A stretch of 64,000 bases of DNA from Mesorhizobium sp. Z1-4 (GTDB lineage: Bacteria; Pseudomonadota; Alphaproteobacteria; Rhizobiales; Rhizobiaceae). Positions 1 through 10,719 of the stretch are shown here, one piece after another. The notes beneath the pieces are model-generated. The model did no database searches. It was not told the DNA's origin and was given only the letters and a program-made list of their open reading frames with translations. The stretch covers positions 248,001-312,000 of the forward strand of contig NZ_RCIO01000001.1 in assembly GCF_004000235.1 (NCBI RefSeq), read 5' to 3'. The position numbers and the translations under genes are program-made. The first letter of the stretch is position 1, and each line of letters opens with the position of its first letter.

Positions 1-1
1 G

Positions 2-817
2 GATGAATTGAGGCCATCGGAGAAGAAAGTCGGTGAAATCGTCGTCAGCGAGCCGGAGAAGGTGATGCGCATGAGCATCTCGGCTCTTTCCGACAAAGCG
101 GGAGTCAGCGAACCGACTGTTCTGCGTTTCTGTCGCCAACTCGGCTTGAGCGGGTTCACCGATCTGAAACTTGCACTGGCAACGGACGCCGCTACCGGCC
201 TGCCGTTTGTCGACGCCGAAGTCAGCATGGCCGACACACCCCAGATCGTCGGCGACAAGATGCTGGGGACCGCCATGAAACAGCTGAACCTGGTGAAGAG
301 CCAACTCAACTACGACCAGGTGGTCGCCGCAGCCGACGTGATCGGCAGTGCGCGAAGGATTGATATTTGCGGCATCGCGCAATCCAATTTTGTTGCCGCG
401 GAGGTTCAACACCGCCTCGCCCGAATGGGCTACTGCGCCATCGCCATGGCAGACCCGCACATGCAGCTACAGGCGGCGGCATCCATGGAGGCCGGCGACG
501 CGGCGCTTATCATGTCGTTTGCCGGCCAGAGCAAGGAGACCGTAGACGTCGCCCGGCTGGCAAGACGCGTGGGAGCCAAGGTCATCGTAATCTCCCGCTC
601 CACTTCCGCGCTGGCCCAGGAGGCCGACATCCTGATCAATGTCGATTCGGACGAACAGACCTTCCTCTACTCGTCATCTTCCACACGCATTGCCCACATG
701 ATGGTGATCGACATTCTGACAACGATCCTCGCCATTAAGGTCGGGGAACCAATGATCGAACGCCTGCGCCGTTCGCGACTTGCGACAAACGAATACTGGA
801 TCCCGGCCAGCAAGTGA
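2..817 (+). CDS. RpiR/MurR-family transcriptional regulator (5' end outside window)
   Basis: A DNA-binding regulator of the RpiR family, which usually senses phosphosugars. The reading frame is open to the left edge, and the first visible residues (PSEKKVGEIV) belong inside the family's N-terminal helix-turn-helix domain, so the true start lies upstream. A TTG at position 8 is in frame but is probably internal. The HTH (SISALSDKAGVSEPTVLRFC) is followed by a SIS sugar-isomerase domain over roughly residues 100-250 of the visible protein. The ligand and targets cannot be told from here. It converges on guaA with about 80 bp between the stops, and I see no clear terminator in that gap. Confidence 0.9.
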   Translation, partial: DELRPSEKKVGEIVVSEPEKVMRMSISALSDKAGVSEPTVLRFCRQLGLSGFTDLKLALATDAATGLPFVDAEVSMADTPQIVGDKMLGTAMKQLNLVKSQLNYDQVVAAADVIGSARRIDICGIAQSNFVAAEVQHRLARMGYCAIAMADPHMQLQAAASMEAGDAALIMSFAGQSKETVDVARLARRVGAKVIVISRSTSALAQEADILINVDSDEQTFLYSSSSTRIAHMMVIDILTTILAIKVGEPMIERLRRSRLATNEYWIPASK

Positions 818-899
818 CGATGCTATCCCCTGGTGCAGGATTTCCACTCCACATGCGACGGGCACTCTAAACTTCACGCCCGACGAGATTGGAGAACCG

Positions 900-2453
900 C
901 TATTCCCACTCGATGGTGCCGGGGGGTTTTGAAGTCACGTCGTAGACAACGCGGTTGATGCCATGCACCTCGTTGATGATGCGGGTAGCGGCGGCGCCGA
1001 GGAAGTCCATGTCGTAGTGGTAGAAGTCCGCCGTCATGCCATCGACAGAGGTGACGGCACGCAGCGCGCAGACAAACTCGTAGGTGCGCCCGTCGCCCAT
1101 GACGCCGACGGTCTGCACCGGCAGGAGCACGACGAATGCCTGCCAGATCGCATCGTAGAGGCCGGCCTTCCTGATCTCATCGAGATAGATCGCATCGGCC
1201 TCGCGCAGGATGTCGAGCTTCTCGCGCGTCACGCCGCCGGGGCAGCGTATGGCCAGACCCGGCCCCGGGAACGGGTGGCGGCCGATGAAATGGTCCGGCA
1301 GGCCGAGCTCGGCACCGAGCGCCCGCACCTCATCCTTGAAGAGCTCGCGCAGCGGCTCCACCAGCTGCATGTTCATGCGCTCCGGCAACCCGCCAACATT
1401 ATGGTGGGACTTGATGGTGACCGAAGGCCCGCCGGAGAACGAGACGCTCTCGATGACATCGGGATAGAGCGTTCCCTGCGCCAGGAAATCCGCGCCGCCC
1501 AGTTTCTTGGCTTCTTCTTCGAACACTTCGATAAAAAGGCGGCCGATCGTCTTGCGTTTGGTTTCCGGGTCGGCCTCGCCCTCGAGCGCATCGACAAACC
1601 GGTCCGACGCATCGACCAGAATCAGCTTCAGATTGTAGTGCTCGCGGAACATGGCGACGACGTCGGCAGCCTCGTTCTTCCGCATCAGGCCGTGGTCAAC
1701 GAGAATGCATGTCAGCTGGTCGCCCACGGCTTCGTGGATCAGCAGCGCCGCGACTGAGGAATCCACCCCGCCCGACAAGGCGCAGATGACCTTGCCCTCG
1801 CCTACCTGCTCGCGGATCTGCTCAACCGCGCGCTCGCGATAGGCGGCCATCGTCCAGTTGCCTTCGATGCCGGCGATGTTGTGCACGAAATTGGCGAGAA
1901 GCTTCGCGCCGTCCGGTGTGTGCACCACTTCCGGATGGAACTGGACGGCGTAATATTTGCGTTCCTCGTCGGCGATCGCCGCAAAAGGAGCACCGGTCGA
2001 CGTGCCGACCACACGGAAGCCCGGCGGCAGCGCCGTGACCCTGTCTCCATGGCTCATCCAGACCTGGTGGCGCGTACCCTTGGCCCAGACATCCTCGAAC
2101 AGCGCACAATCGTCTGCGATATCCAGAAAGGCGCGGCCGAATTCGCGGTGATGGCCGCCCTCGACCCTGCCGCCAAGCTGGGCGCAGATCGCCTGTTCGC
2201 CATAACAGATGCCAAGGACGGGAACGCCGGACGAAAAGACGATGTCGGGCGCGCGCGGAGACCCGATATCCACTGTCGAGGCCGGACCGCCGGACAGGAT
2301 GACCGCGCGGGGGCCGATCCTGTGGAATGCCTCTTCGGCGCTCTGGAAGGGAACGATCTCGGAGTGGACACCCGCTTCGCGCACCCGGCGCGCAATCAGC
2401 TGGGTGACCTGGCTGCCGAAATCGACGATGAGGACGGTGTCTGTGGTGCTCAT
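900..2453 (-). CDS. guaA: GMP synthase (glutamine-hydrolysing)
   Basis: Converts XMP to GMP with ATP and glutamine, the last step of de novo GMP synthesis in the cytoplasm. At 517 residues it has the usual length. The N-terminal class I amidotransferase domain shows the triad Cys83 (GICYGEQ), His173 and Glu175 ([10 protein letters not shown]). The ATP pyrophosphatase P-loop SGGVDSS is at residues 227-233, and the C-terminal dimerisation domain ends KPPGTIEWE, as in other GMP synthases. The start is an ATG. A MarR gene lies 58 bp upstream on the same strand. guaB, the preceding enzyme of the pathway, is in the same window at 11.6 kb but not in the same operon. Confidence 0.98.
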   Translation of the reverse strand: MSTTDTVLIVDFGSQVTQLIARRVREAGVHSEIVPFQSAEEAFHRIGPRAVILSGGPASTVDIGSPRAPDIVFSSGVPVLGICYGEQAICAQLGGRVEGGHHREFGRAFLDIADDCALFEDVWAKGTRHQVWMSHGDRVTALPPGFRVVGTSTGAPFAAIADEERKYYAVQFHPEVVHTPDGAKLLANFVHNIAGIEGNWTMAAYRERAVEQIREQVGEGKVICALSGGVDSSVAALLIHEAVGDQLTCILVDHGLMRKNEAADVVAMFREHYNLKLILVDASDRFVDALEGEADPETKRKTIGRLFIEVFEEEAKKLGGADFLAQGTLYPDVIESVSFSGGPSVTIKSHHNVGGLPERMNMQLVEPLRELFKDEVRALGAELGLPDHFIGRHPFPGPGLAIRCPGGVTREKLDILREADAIYLDEIRKAGLYDAIWQAFVVLLPVQTVGVMGDGRTYEFVCALRAVTSVDGMTADFYHYDMDFLGAAATRIINEVHGINRVVYDVTSKPPGTIEWE

Positions 2454-2511
2454 GGCGAGGCTCTAGAGAAAGATACGATTCGGCGCAATGGCGGCACATC
2501 GCCGCTTGCCG

Positions 2512-2961
2512 TCACTCCACGTCTTCGGCTTTGTCCGTCATCGATCTCAGCGCCCGCATCAGTGCCTCGAATGCCTCGGCACCGAGGAGGCTGTGGTATC
2601 CAGCCTCGATTTCGCGTTTGATGCGATCAGCATCGCGCATGGCACGCAGCCCGGCGGCCGTATGGCGCACGATGCGGGAGCGGCTGTCTTTCGGATCGGG
2701 CACGCGCTCCAGAATGCCCTCACCCTGTAGCCCATCGATGAGCTGCTGCACGGCCTGTTTGGAAATGCCCATGCGCGCAATGACGACCGCTTGCGGTGTG
2801 CCGCCGCGGGCAATGTGTCCGAGCAGGTTCGCCCGCGCGTCGGTGAACCAGTCATGACCCGCCCGGCGCATCGCCTCCACAAATCGCGCCTGCCATTGCC
2901 GGTTCGCCAGCCAGAGGCGCCAGCCGAGGTGATCCGGCAAAGTCTGCTCATTTTTCGTCAA
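2512..2961 (-). CDS. MarR-family transcriptional regulator
   Basis: A winged-helix repressor of about 149 residues, with the HTH and wing over residues about 50-100 (GISKQAVQQLIDGLQGEG followed by VPDPKDSRSR). It is divergent from the small gene at 3049. The gap holds two copies of the 15-bp palindrome GTCAAGnnnCTTGAC, so this protein probably represses both itself and its neighbour. The furthest upstream start is a TTG at 2961 that lies inside the first operator. A second in-frame TTG seven codons downstream (2940) would free the operator; neither has a convincing Shine-Dalgarno sequence, so the start is uncertain. The ligand is unknown. Confidence 0.9.
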   Translation of the reverse strand: MTKNEQTLPDHLGWRLWLANRQWQARFVEAMRRAGHDWFTDARANLLGHIARGGTPQAVVIARMGISKQAVQQLIDGLQGEGILERVPDPKDSRSRIVRHTAAGLRAMRDADRIKREIEAGYHSLLGAEAFEALMRALRSMTDKAEDVE

Positions 2962-2971
2962 GACACTTGAC
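2957..2971. promoter_or_regulatory. MarR-type operator, copy 1
   Basis: A 15-bp palindrome, GTCAAGACACTTGAC, with 6-bp perfect arms and a 3-nt centre. It overlaps the first possible start codon of the MarR gene and repeats 35 bp to the right. The two-copy layout between divergent genes is typical of an autoregulated MarR repressor. Confidence 0.75.
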
Positions 2972-2991
2972 CGTAATGAAAAACCGATTTA

Positions 2992-3006
2992 GTCAAGATA
3001 CTTGAC
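2992..3006. promoter_or_regulatory. MarR-type operator, copy 2
   Basis: GTCAAGATACTTGAC has the same arms as the copy at 2957-2971, differing by one base in the centre. The 35-bp centre-to-centre distance is slightly over three helical turns, so two dimers would bind nearly the same face of the DNA. It lies about 43 bp before the start of the small divergent gene. Confidence 0.75.
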
Positions 3007-3048
3007 GAAACCGGTTATGTCGAACCCGAAACTCCGCAGGAGATTACG

Positions 3049-3369
3049 ATGAAAATTCTGGAGAGAGATACCCTTGAGGCCATGTTGCCGGGCGCCACCC
3101 ACAGGCTGGATATGGGTGGTGTGGAAGCGGTCATCTATTACGAGGATGCGTCGCGGGCACATATGCTGCTGCCCGAGGGCAAGAGCTATTCGGGCGATTG
3201 GCGGCTGCATGATGACGGCTATACGGTGGATTGGACGAATGGCCCCAGCGCGCGATGGAAACTTGGGCGCGCGGAGGACGGCATCCACTATATCGACGCC
3301 GAGGGCACGTCGCGTGCGCGACTAACCGGCATCGACTACTCCAATGCGGCCGGATTGCCTAAAGCCTGA
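3049..3369 (+). CDS. Small conserved hypothetical protein, MarR-linked
   Basis: A 106-residue soluble protein with no signal peptide or membrane segment. It is rich in charged and aromatic residues (for example MLLPEGKSYSGDW and GYTVDWTNGP) and has a beta-rich look. I do not recognise a domain with certainty. The ATG is preceded by a good ribosome binding site (AGGAG, 7 nt away). It is divergent from a MarR gene and sits behind two operator copies, so it is probably the regulator's target, perhaps a small sensor or detoxification protein. Its last 11 bp overlap the convergent end of the nucleosidase gene. Confidence 0.8.
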   Translation: MKILERDTLEAMLPGATHRLDMGGVEAVIYYEDASRAHMLLPEGKSYSGDWRLHDDGYTVDWTNGPSARWKLGRAEDGIHYIDAEGTSRARLTGIDYSNAAGLPKA

Positions 3370-4006
3370 TCGTGCCGTCCGCGATTGCCGCCTCAAGCTG
3401 GCCGACAGCTTCGGCCAGTTTGACGTCGATGATGTGAAGATACTCGGTCCAGTCACCGACATGAGCAAGTTCGGCCACGCCATCGGAAATGCCGCGCAAC
3501 GCGATCATGGGCACCTCGAACCGCTGGCAGGCGCGCAGCACTGCGAAGGTTTCCATGTCGACCATGTCGGCCTCAACGGCATCATAAGCAGCGCCGGAGA
3601 CGATGTTTGCACCTGTGGAAAGCGTGGCCTCTGCGATGCCTGGAATGCGCAGCGGCAGATCCACCACCGGCGGCAGATCGAGAAACGGCGTTACGCCTTT
3701 CGGAAATCCCAGCGCAGAAGCGTCCATGTCGCGGTATGACACTGAAATTGCCTGGTAAATTCCGGTCTGCTCAAGCGTCCGGCTACCTGCTGAACCCAGC
3801 GAAACGACAAGGTCTGGCAAATTGCCGGCCGTCTTGAGATCGGCAAGCGCCACGCCAAGGTTCACACCGGCCTCGACCGGGCCGACACCGGTCATCAGAG
3901 GGGAGAAAAGCTCTCGGAGCCGCGGTCCGTATTCGGCGTCGGCCGCCATCACGAACAGGAGCTTGCTGCCGCCGACATCTGCCAGGAGCGATGCCGGATC
4001 GCTCAT
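3359..4006 (-). CDS. 5'-methylthioadenosine/S-adenosylhomocysteine nucleosidase family protein
   Basis: A 215-residue phosphorylase/nucleosidase-fold enzyme expected to cleave the N-glycosidic bond of methylthioadenosine or S-adenosylhomocysteine. The substrate-binding motif DMETFAVLRACQRFEVP corresponds to the EMEATA region of E. coli MtnN. It is followed by RGISDG, which carries the catalytic aspartate. An early Gly-rich segment (MTGVGPVEAGVNLG) fits the family. It overlaps the next upstream gene by 4 bp (ATGA), so it is co-transcribed with the thioesterase. Exact substrate choice within the family cannot be read from the sequence. Confidence 0.88.
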   Translation of the reverse strand: MSDPASLLADVGGSKLLFVMAADAEYGPRLRELFSPLMTGVGPVEAGVNLGVALADLKTAGNLPDLVVSLGSAGSRTLEQTGIYQAISVSYRDMDASALGFPKGVTPFLDLPPVVDLPLRIPGIAEATLSTGANIVSGAAYDAVEADMVDMETFAVLRACQRFEVPMIALRGISDGVAELAHVGDWTEYLHIIDVKLAEAVGQLEAAIADGTIRL

Positions 4007-4467
4007 CCCGAGATGCCCTGACGGTCGCGCACGGTCATGATCGTGCCGGTCATCGTCGCGAACAGCTTGGCGTCGCCATCGGGACCGTAGGCATAGGCCT
4101 GGCCGTCAGCCACCATGATCGTGCGGCCGGGCTTGGTGACCGAGCCGCGAAACAGGAACCGCTCGCCCTTGCCTGGCGCCAGCAAATTCACCTTGAACTC
4201 GATCGTCAGCACCGCAGCGTCGGATGGCATCAGCGAGAAGGCCGCGTAGCCGCAGGCAGAATCGAGCGCGGTGGAAACGATGCCGGCGTGGAGAAACCCG
4301 TGCTGCTGCGTGAACGCGGGGTCGAACGGCATTTCGATCTCGACCGTGCCGGGGGTGACCCGGGTCAGCTCCGCGTTGATGGTTTTCATCACGTGCTGGC
4401 GCGCGAAACTTTCTCGTACCCGCGTCGCGAAATCGGCGTCAGCCACGGAAGTACTCTGCGATGCCAT
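4003..4467 (-). CDS. PaaI-family hotdog-fold thioesterase
   Basis: A 154-residue acyl-CoA thioesterase of the PaaI type. The segment QHGFLHAGIVSTALDSACG matches the family's central helix, with its HG pair and acidic residue (D) in place. A small C-terminal beta-sheet follows. The start is an ATG at 4467. The gene overlaps the nucleosidase by ATGA and lies 75 bp downstream of tspO, so one transcript may run from rsmB through these four genes. The acyl substrate is unknown. Confidence 0.88.
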   Translation of the reverse strand: MASQSTSVADADFATRVRESFARQHVMKTINAELTRVTPGTVEIEMPFDPAFTQQHGFLHAGIVSTALDSACGYAAFSLMPSDAAVLTIEFKVNLLAPGKGERFLFRGSVTKPGRTIMVADGQAYAYGPDGDAKLFATMTGTIMTVRDRQGISG

Positions 4468-4542
4468 GGGGGTTCCCTCTCCACAGGGTTATGGCAAACG
4501 CCTTTAACCGGCGCAAGAAACAATTGTGCAGTGCACAAGCCG

Positions 4543-4995
4543 CTAGTTGAGATGCACGATTGCTCCGTTGAGAACCGTGGCGAAAGCGACCCAAGCAAGA
4601 TAGGGCAGGAAAAGCAGTGCCGCCGTGCGGTCTTCGCGCCATGCGCTGGCGATGAAGCCGATGATCACCACGAGCAGCGTGAAAATGATGATCAGCGCAA
4701 CGCGCGGCAGCTGCGCCGCGAAGAAAACCGGCGACCAGGAGAAGTTCAAAGCCAGTTGCATGAACCACAGCGCCACCGGGCCGCCAACGGGGTTCAAACG
4801 CCAGACGCGCCAGCCCGCTATCGCGATGAGTATGTAAAGCGCGGTCCAGACTGGACCGAATATCCAGTTCGGCGGATTGAAGGACGGCTTGGCGAGGCTT
4901 TGATACCATTCGCCTGGTATGGTGGCGGTGCCAATCAGCGTACCACCCAGAACCACGCCGACGATAAAAAGGGCAAGCGAGAAGTAGCGGGTCAT
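4543..4995 (-). CDS. tspO: TspO/MBR-family tryptophan-rich sensory protein
   Basis: A 150-residue inner-membrane protein with five predicted transmembrane helices. The family hallmark KPSFNPPNWIFGPVWTALY is present and the rest is rich in tryptophan. In alphaproteobacteria this family binds porphyrins and affects pigment or stress gene expression. I set the start at the ATG at 4995, giving MTRYFSLALF as the first helix. A longer open frame upstream is antisense-like Arg-rich sequence and unlikely. The ATG overlaps the stop of rsmB by ATGA, so the two are translationally coupled. Confidence 0.92.
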   Translation of the reverse strand: MTRYFSLALFIVGVVLGGTLIGTATIPGEWYQSLAKPSFNPPNWIFGPVWTALYILIAIAGWRVWRLNPVGGPVALWFMQLALNFSWSPVFFAAQLPRVALIIIFTLLVVIIGFIASAWREDRTAALLFLPYLAWVAFATVLNGAIVHLN

Positions 4996-6287
4996 TCCCC
5001 GGTCTTCCGTTTCAGGATCGCAACATAGAAGCCGTCTGTATCGCTGGAATGCGGCGTCATTCGTATCCCGCCGGCCCTGTCCGCAAGCGGCGGCACCGGT
5101 ATGGCGGGAAGGCTGGCCTGCCATGCGGCAACGGCATCGGCGTTCTCGAAGTTCCGGTTGCGGTCGCGGAATGCGGCGGCCTGTTTCCCGTTCTCTTCAT
5201 CGAATACGGAGCAAGTCACATAAACCAGTGTGCCGCCCGGCCGCACGAAACTGCCTGCGTCGTCCAGGATCGCCGACTGTTCGGCCATGCGCTGCTCGAG
5301 CTGCTTTTCGGTAAGCCGCCATTTGGCGTCGGGCCGCCTGCGCCACGTGCCGGACCCGGTGCAGGGTGCATCGACAAGCACAATATCCATGCTGCCGTGA
5401 AGCGGTTTCAGCGCCGAACGATCCGGCGTGGCCTGCACATTGCGGCTGCCGGCGCGTTTCAGGCGCTCGAAAATAGGCGCCAGGCGCTGCTTTTCGGCAT
5501 CGAATGCGTGTATCTGGCCGGTGTTTTCCATAGCCGCCGACATAGCGAGCGTCTTGCCGCCGGCCCCGGCGCAAAAGTCGAGCACACGCATGCCGGGCGC
5601 GGCTCCCGTCAGTTGAGCGGCGATCTGCGATCCCTGGTCCTGGACCTCGAACCAACCCTTCTGGAATGCGGGTTCGGCCTGCACATTAGGGTGGCGCCCT
5701 GCTCCCGCGACAGGCGGAATACGAATGGCGTTGGGTGCCAGCTGGGCCGCCTGTGCGCGCTGCCTGGCAAAGATGCGCAGCAGCTTGTCACGGTCGGATT
5801 TGAGCGTATTCACCCTGAGGTCGAGCGGCGGCCGGTCTGAAAGAGCAGCCGCCTCTTCCACCCATGCCTCGCCGAAAGCCGCCTCCAGGTGCTGGCGGCA
5901 CCAGTCCGGACTGTCGGCACGGACTTCGTCCGGAGGGGTGGAGGCAAGCCGCACGGACACGAGAGACTGCTCGTCCGCGGAAAGCGGATCCGGGGCGAAC
6001 CTGTCGCCATCGATAGCGGCGTTCACGCTTTCGGCCGTCTCGGACATTTCCAGAATAACGGCGCCAAAGGCCAGGTGGCGCGGCGCATCGCTGTCAAACA
6101 GCCAGGCGGCCGAGCGTTTGCGGCGCAGTGCGTCGTAAACGATGTTGCCGATGGCGGCGCGGTCGCCAGAACCGGCGAAACGGTGCGAAAGGCCCCAATC
6201 CTTCAGTGCTTCCGCCGCGGGGCGGTATCGTGCTTCGATATCCGCCAGAATTTCGATGGCTGCCGCCAGTCTGCCGCCGAGACGCAT
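4992..6287 (-). CDS. rsmB: 16S rRNA (cytosine-5) methyltransferase, RsmB/NOP family
   Basis: Methylates a cytosine of 16S rRNA using S-adenosylmethionine. It has 431 residues from the ATG at 6287 (MRLGGRLAAAIEIL). The family's N-terminal NusB-like helical region comes first. Then come the SAM-binding motif VLDFCAGAGGKTLAM, motif IV DAPCTGSGTWRRRPD and motif VI VTCSVFDEENG, which carries the catalytic cysteine. Another 20 codons open upstream, but they lack family similarity. In rhizobia this gene commonly lies near guaA and guaB, which supports the taxonomic placement. Likely the first gene of the run leading to tspO. Confidence 0.94.
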   Translation of the reverse strand: MRLGGRLAAAIEILADIEARYRPAAEALKDWGLSHRFAGSGDRAAIGNIVYDALRRKRSAAWLFDSDAPRHLAFGAVILEMSETAESVNAAIDGDRFAPDPLSADEQSLVSVRLASTPPDEVRADSPDWCRQHLEAAFGEAWVEEAAALSDRPPLDLRVNTLKSDRDKLLRIFARQRAQAAQLAPNAIRIPPVAGAGRHPNVQAEPAFQKGWFEVQDQGSQIAAQLTGAAPGMRVLDFCAGAGGKTLAMSAAMENTGQIHAFDAEKQRLAPIFERLKRAGSRNVQATPDRSALKPLHGSMDIVLVDAPCTGSGTWRRRPDAKWRLTEKQLEQRMAEQSAILDDAGSFVRPGGTLVYVTCSVFDEENGKQAAAFRDRNRNFENADAVAAWQASLPAIPVPPLADRAGGIRMTPHSSDTDGFYVAILKRKTGE

Positions 6288-6366
6288 GATGACATTCCTG
6301 TATGCCGGTTGACCCGAATGGCAAATGCCTATCCGGCCAGGCACCAACGCGCAAGCGCAATAGGAA

Positions 6367-6388
6367 ACGGGCGGGTAAACCCGCCCGT
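6367..6388 (-). terminator. Rho-independent terminator of katG
   Basis: A perfect 9-bp inverted repeat, ACGGGCGGG and CCCGCCCGT, with a 4-nt loop. Read on the minus strand it is followed by TTTCCTATT. It starts 26 nt after the katG stop codon and lies before rsmB, so it separates the two genes. Confidence 0.8.
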
Positions 6389-6414
6389 CTCAAGCCCGGT
6401 CTGCCGGGTACGGC

Positions 6415-8781
<2,367 letters not shown>

Positions 8782-8848
8782 TCAAAACTAGACGGCGGCT
8801 TTGATAAATTCAAATTGCATTTTCTGTTTCTTCCCATAATTTCTTCTT

Positions 8849-9841
8849 ATGATCAGCTTCACCATTCGCCAGATGGAATATTTCGATGCGCTGGCACAGG
8901 TCGGCCATTTCGGCCGCGCGGCAGCCCAGGTCGGCGTGACACAGCCGGCGCTCTCCGCGCAGATCGCGGAAATGGAGCAGCGGCTTGATTGTAAGCTCTT
9001 CGAGCGCGGCGGGCGCGCCGTGCGGCTGACCGAACCCGGTCGGCAATTGCAGCCGCGCATCGAGAGACTGTTGAGCGAACTGCGTGATCTGGGCAGCATC
9101 GCGCAACGCGGCCGCAGTGCCATGCAGGGCCGCTTCAGGCTGGGGATCATTCCCACGGTCGCGCCATACCTTCTACCGCGCCTGCTGCCGGAACTGCGTG
9201 CGCACTATCCCGGCCTCGAGGTCGAATTGCGCGAGGCAATCACCGGCACTTTGATGGAAGAAACGGTAAGCGGGCGGCTCGACGGCTTTGTTGCGGCCCT
9301 GCCCATCGATCAGCCGCGGCTAATGTGGGAAGAGGTATTCTCCGACCGGTTTCTGCTGGCGCTGCCGAAGGATGACCCCGAGCTCACGTCCCCGCCGGTA
9401 CAGCCCGAAAGCCCCGTGCTTGAGCGGATGATGCTGCTCGAAGACGGGCATTGCATGCGCGAGCAGGCCCTTGCCGTTTGCGGCAGGGTGCGGCCGGTGG
9501 CGATGGCAAATTACAGCGCAACCAGTCTGACCACGCTGCTGCATATGGTTGCACACGGACATGGCGTGACTCTGATACCGGAGATTGCAGCCAAAGCGGA
9601 CAAGGCGGCGGGCGATCTGAAGATTGTACCGTTCGCGGAACCGGCGCCGATGCGACGCATCTGCCTTGCCTGGCGCGTCAACAGCTCGCGGCAGGACGAA
9701 TGCCGGATGCTGGCGGAAATCGTCCGTGCAATCGCCGGGTCAGGCAGCGCGCAAAAGCACGGCGACCAGCCCGATCCACATGCCGGCGAGCGACAGGTAG
9801 CCGAGCGTGAATATCGGACGGCGGTACCGGATTCGATTTGA
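8849..9841 (+). CDS. oxyR: LysR-family hydrogen-peroxide sensor OxyR
   Basis: A 330-residue LysR regulator, with the HTH at residues about 18-40 (HFGRAAAQVGVTQPALSAQI) and a substrate-binding domain after it. The redox pair is present as Cys202 and Cys211 in the motif GHCMREQALAVC, with the same 9-residue spacing as Cys199 and Cys208 of E. coli OxyR. It is divergent from katG, its classic target. The last 34 codons (9740-9841) overlap the convergent MAPEG gene and read Arg/Glu-rich sequence not expected in OxyR. The protein is therefore about 25-30 residues longer than usual at its C-terminus. Confidence 0.95.
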   Translation: MISFTIRQMEYFDALAQVGHFGRAAAQVGVTQPALSAQIAEMEQRLDCKLFERGGRAVRLTEPGRQLQPRIERLLSELRDLGSIAQRGRSAMQGRFRLGIIPTVAPYLLPRLLPELRAHYPGLEVELREAITGTLMEETVSGRLDGFVAALPIDQPRLMWEEVFSDRFLLALPKDDPELTSPPVQPESPVLERMMLLEDGHCMREQALAVCGRVRPVAMANYSATSLTTLLHMVAHGHGVTLIPEIAAKADKAAGDLKIVPFAEPAPMRRICLAWRVNSSRQDECRMLAEIVRAIAGSGSAQKHGDQPDPHAGERQVAEREYRTAVPDSI

Positions 9842-10159
9842 GGTAACGTGCACCCAGGCGTGCGCGACGCGCGACAACGCAAAGAACCACGCCAATGCGA
9901 GCGTGACGACCGTCACACCGCCGGTCACGAATAGCGACAGGCAGGCGGCATAAAATAGAACCGGCAGTTCGAACTGGTTCGCCAGATTATTGCGCACGAA
10001 GATGCTCTCGGGCGGTTCGATCTGGTTTTCCCGGAACTGGCCCGGTTTCGCACTGCCGGCTTTGACCGCAGCAATGCGCCTTCGCGAGATGAGAACATAA
10101 ACGGCATACACCAGCGCCACCTGCAGCAGCATTGGCCAGAAAATCGCTGTCTGGTTCAT
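9740..10159 (-). CDS. MAPEG-family membrane protein
   Basis: A 139-residue membrane protein with four predicted helices, related to the membrane-associated proteins of eicosanoid and glutathione metabolism. Typical features are NLANQFELPVLFYAACL and ALSRVAHAWVHVTSNRIRYR. The start is the ATG at 10159, preceded by GGGAGG; an upstream extension is not family-like. It overlaps the 3' end of oxyR by 102 bp in convergent orientation. In bacteria the substrates of such proteins are generally unknown. Confidence 0.9.
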   Translation of the reverse strand: MNQTAIFWPMLLQVALVYAVYVLISRRRIAAVKAGSAKPGQFRENQIEPPESIFVRNNLANQFELPVLFYAACLSLFVTGGVTVVTLALAWFFALSRVAHAWVHVTSNRIRYRRPIFTLGYLSLAGMWIGLVAVLLRAA

Positions 10160-10222
10160 TGTGCCTCCCCCTTTTTGCCTGATGCCAATGCTCCTAATCC
10201 GGCTGTCGTGCCGCGACAAGGC

Positions 10223-10257
10223 TTGACATTTCCCTCTCACGTAACTTTATAAGTTTC
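10223..10257 (+). promoter_or_regulatory. Leaderless-type promoter with embedded palindrome for the Rrf2 gene
   Basis: TTGACA at 10223-10228, a 17-bp spacer, then TTTATA at 10246-10251. The expected start of transcription falls on or within 1-2 nt of the ATG at 10258, so the mRNA would have no leader. The palindrome AACTT-TAT-AAGTT (10243-10255) covers the -10 element and is a natural binding site for the Rrf2 product itself. No ribosome binding site is visible upstream of the ATG. Confidence 0.65.
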
Positions 10258-10719
10258 ATGAGATTCGATACGCGACTGTCCGGCATGCTTCACGTTCTCC
10301 TGCATATGGTGGAGAGCGGGAAACCCGTTACCTCCGAAGCCATGGCCGGCTATCTCGGCACCAACGCCGTTGTCGTGCGCCGCACGATGGCCGGCCTGCG
10401 GGACGCAGGGCTGGTTCGTTCAGAAAAGGGGCATGGCGGCGGTTGGGTGGTCGCGCGGGCGCCCTCCGATGTCAGCCTTGGCGATGTCTATTCGGCGCTG
10501 GGATCGCCGACGCTGTTTGCAATCGGCAACCGCAATGAAAACCCGAACTGCCTGGTGGAAAAGGCCGTCAACGCCTCCCTTGGCGAAACGCTCAGGGAAG
10601 CGGAGGCGCTGGTCGTTGCGCGCCTTCACAACATCAGTCTGGCCGATGTCGCGGATACCGTCGGGGGAGGAATGGAAGAATTCAAACGTGTCATGAGCAA
10701 AGGTTTCAAAGATGTATGA
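10258..10719 (+). CDS. Rrf2-family transcriptional regulator
   Basis: A 153-residue winged-helix regulator. The N-terminus (MRFDTRLSGMLHVLLHM) fits the family, which supports the ATG at 10258. Recognition helix and wing lie around residues 28-65 (GTNAVVVRRTMAGLRDAG, then KGHGGGWVV). There is only one cysteine, in NPNCLVEK, not the three that hold an iron-sulfur cluster in IscR or NsrR, so it is closer to the YwnA or thiol-sensing type. It overlaps the next flavoprotein gene by 8 bp, implying one transcript and a redox-linked role. It probably represses its own promoter. Confidence 0.92.
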   Translation: MRFDTRLSGMLHVLLHMVESGKPVTSEAMAGYLGTNAVVVRRTMAGLRDAGLVRSEKGHGGGWVVARAPSDVSLGDVYSALGSPTLFAIGNRNENPNCLVEKAVNASLGETLREAEALVVARLHNISLADVADTVGGGMEEFKRVMSKGFKDV

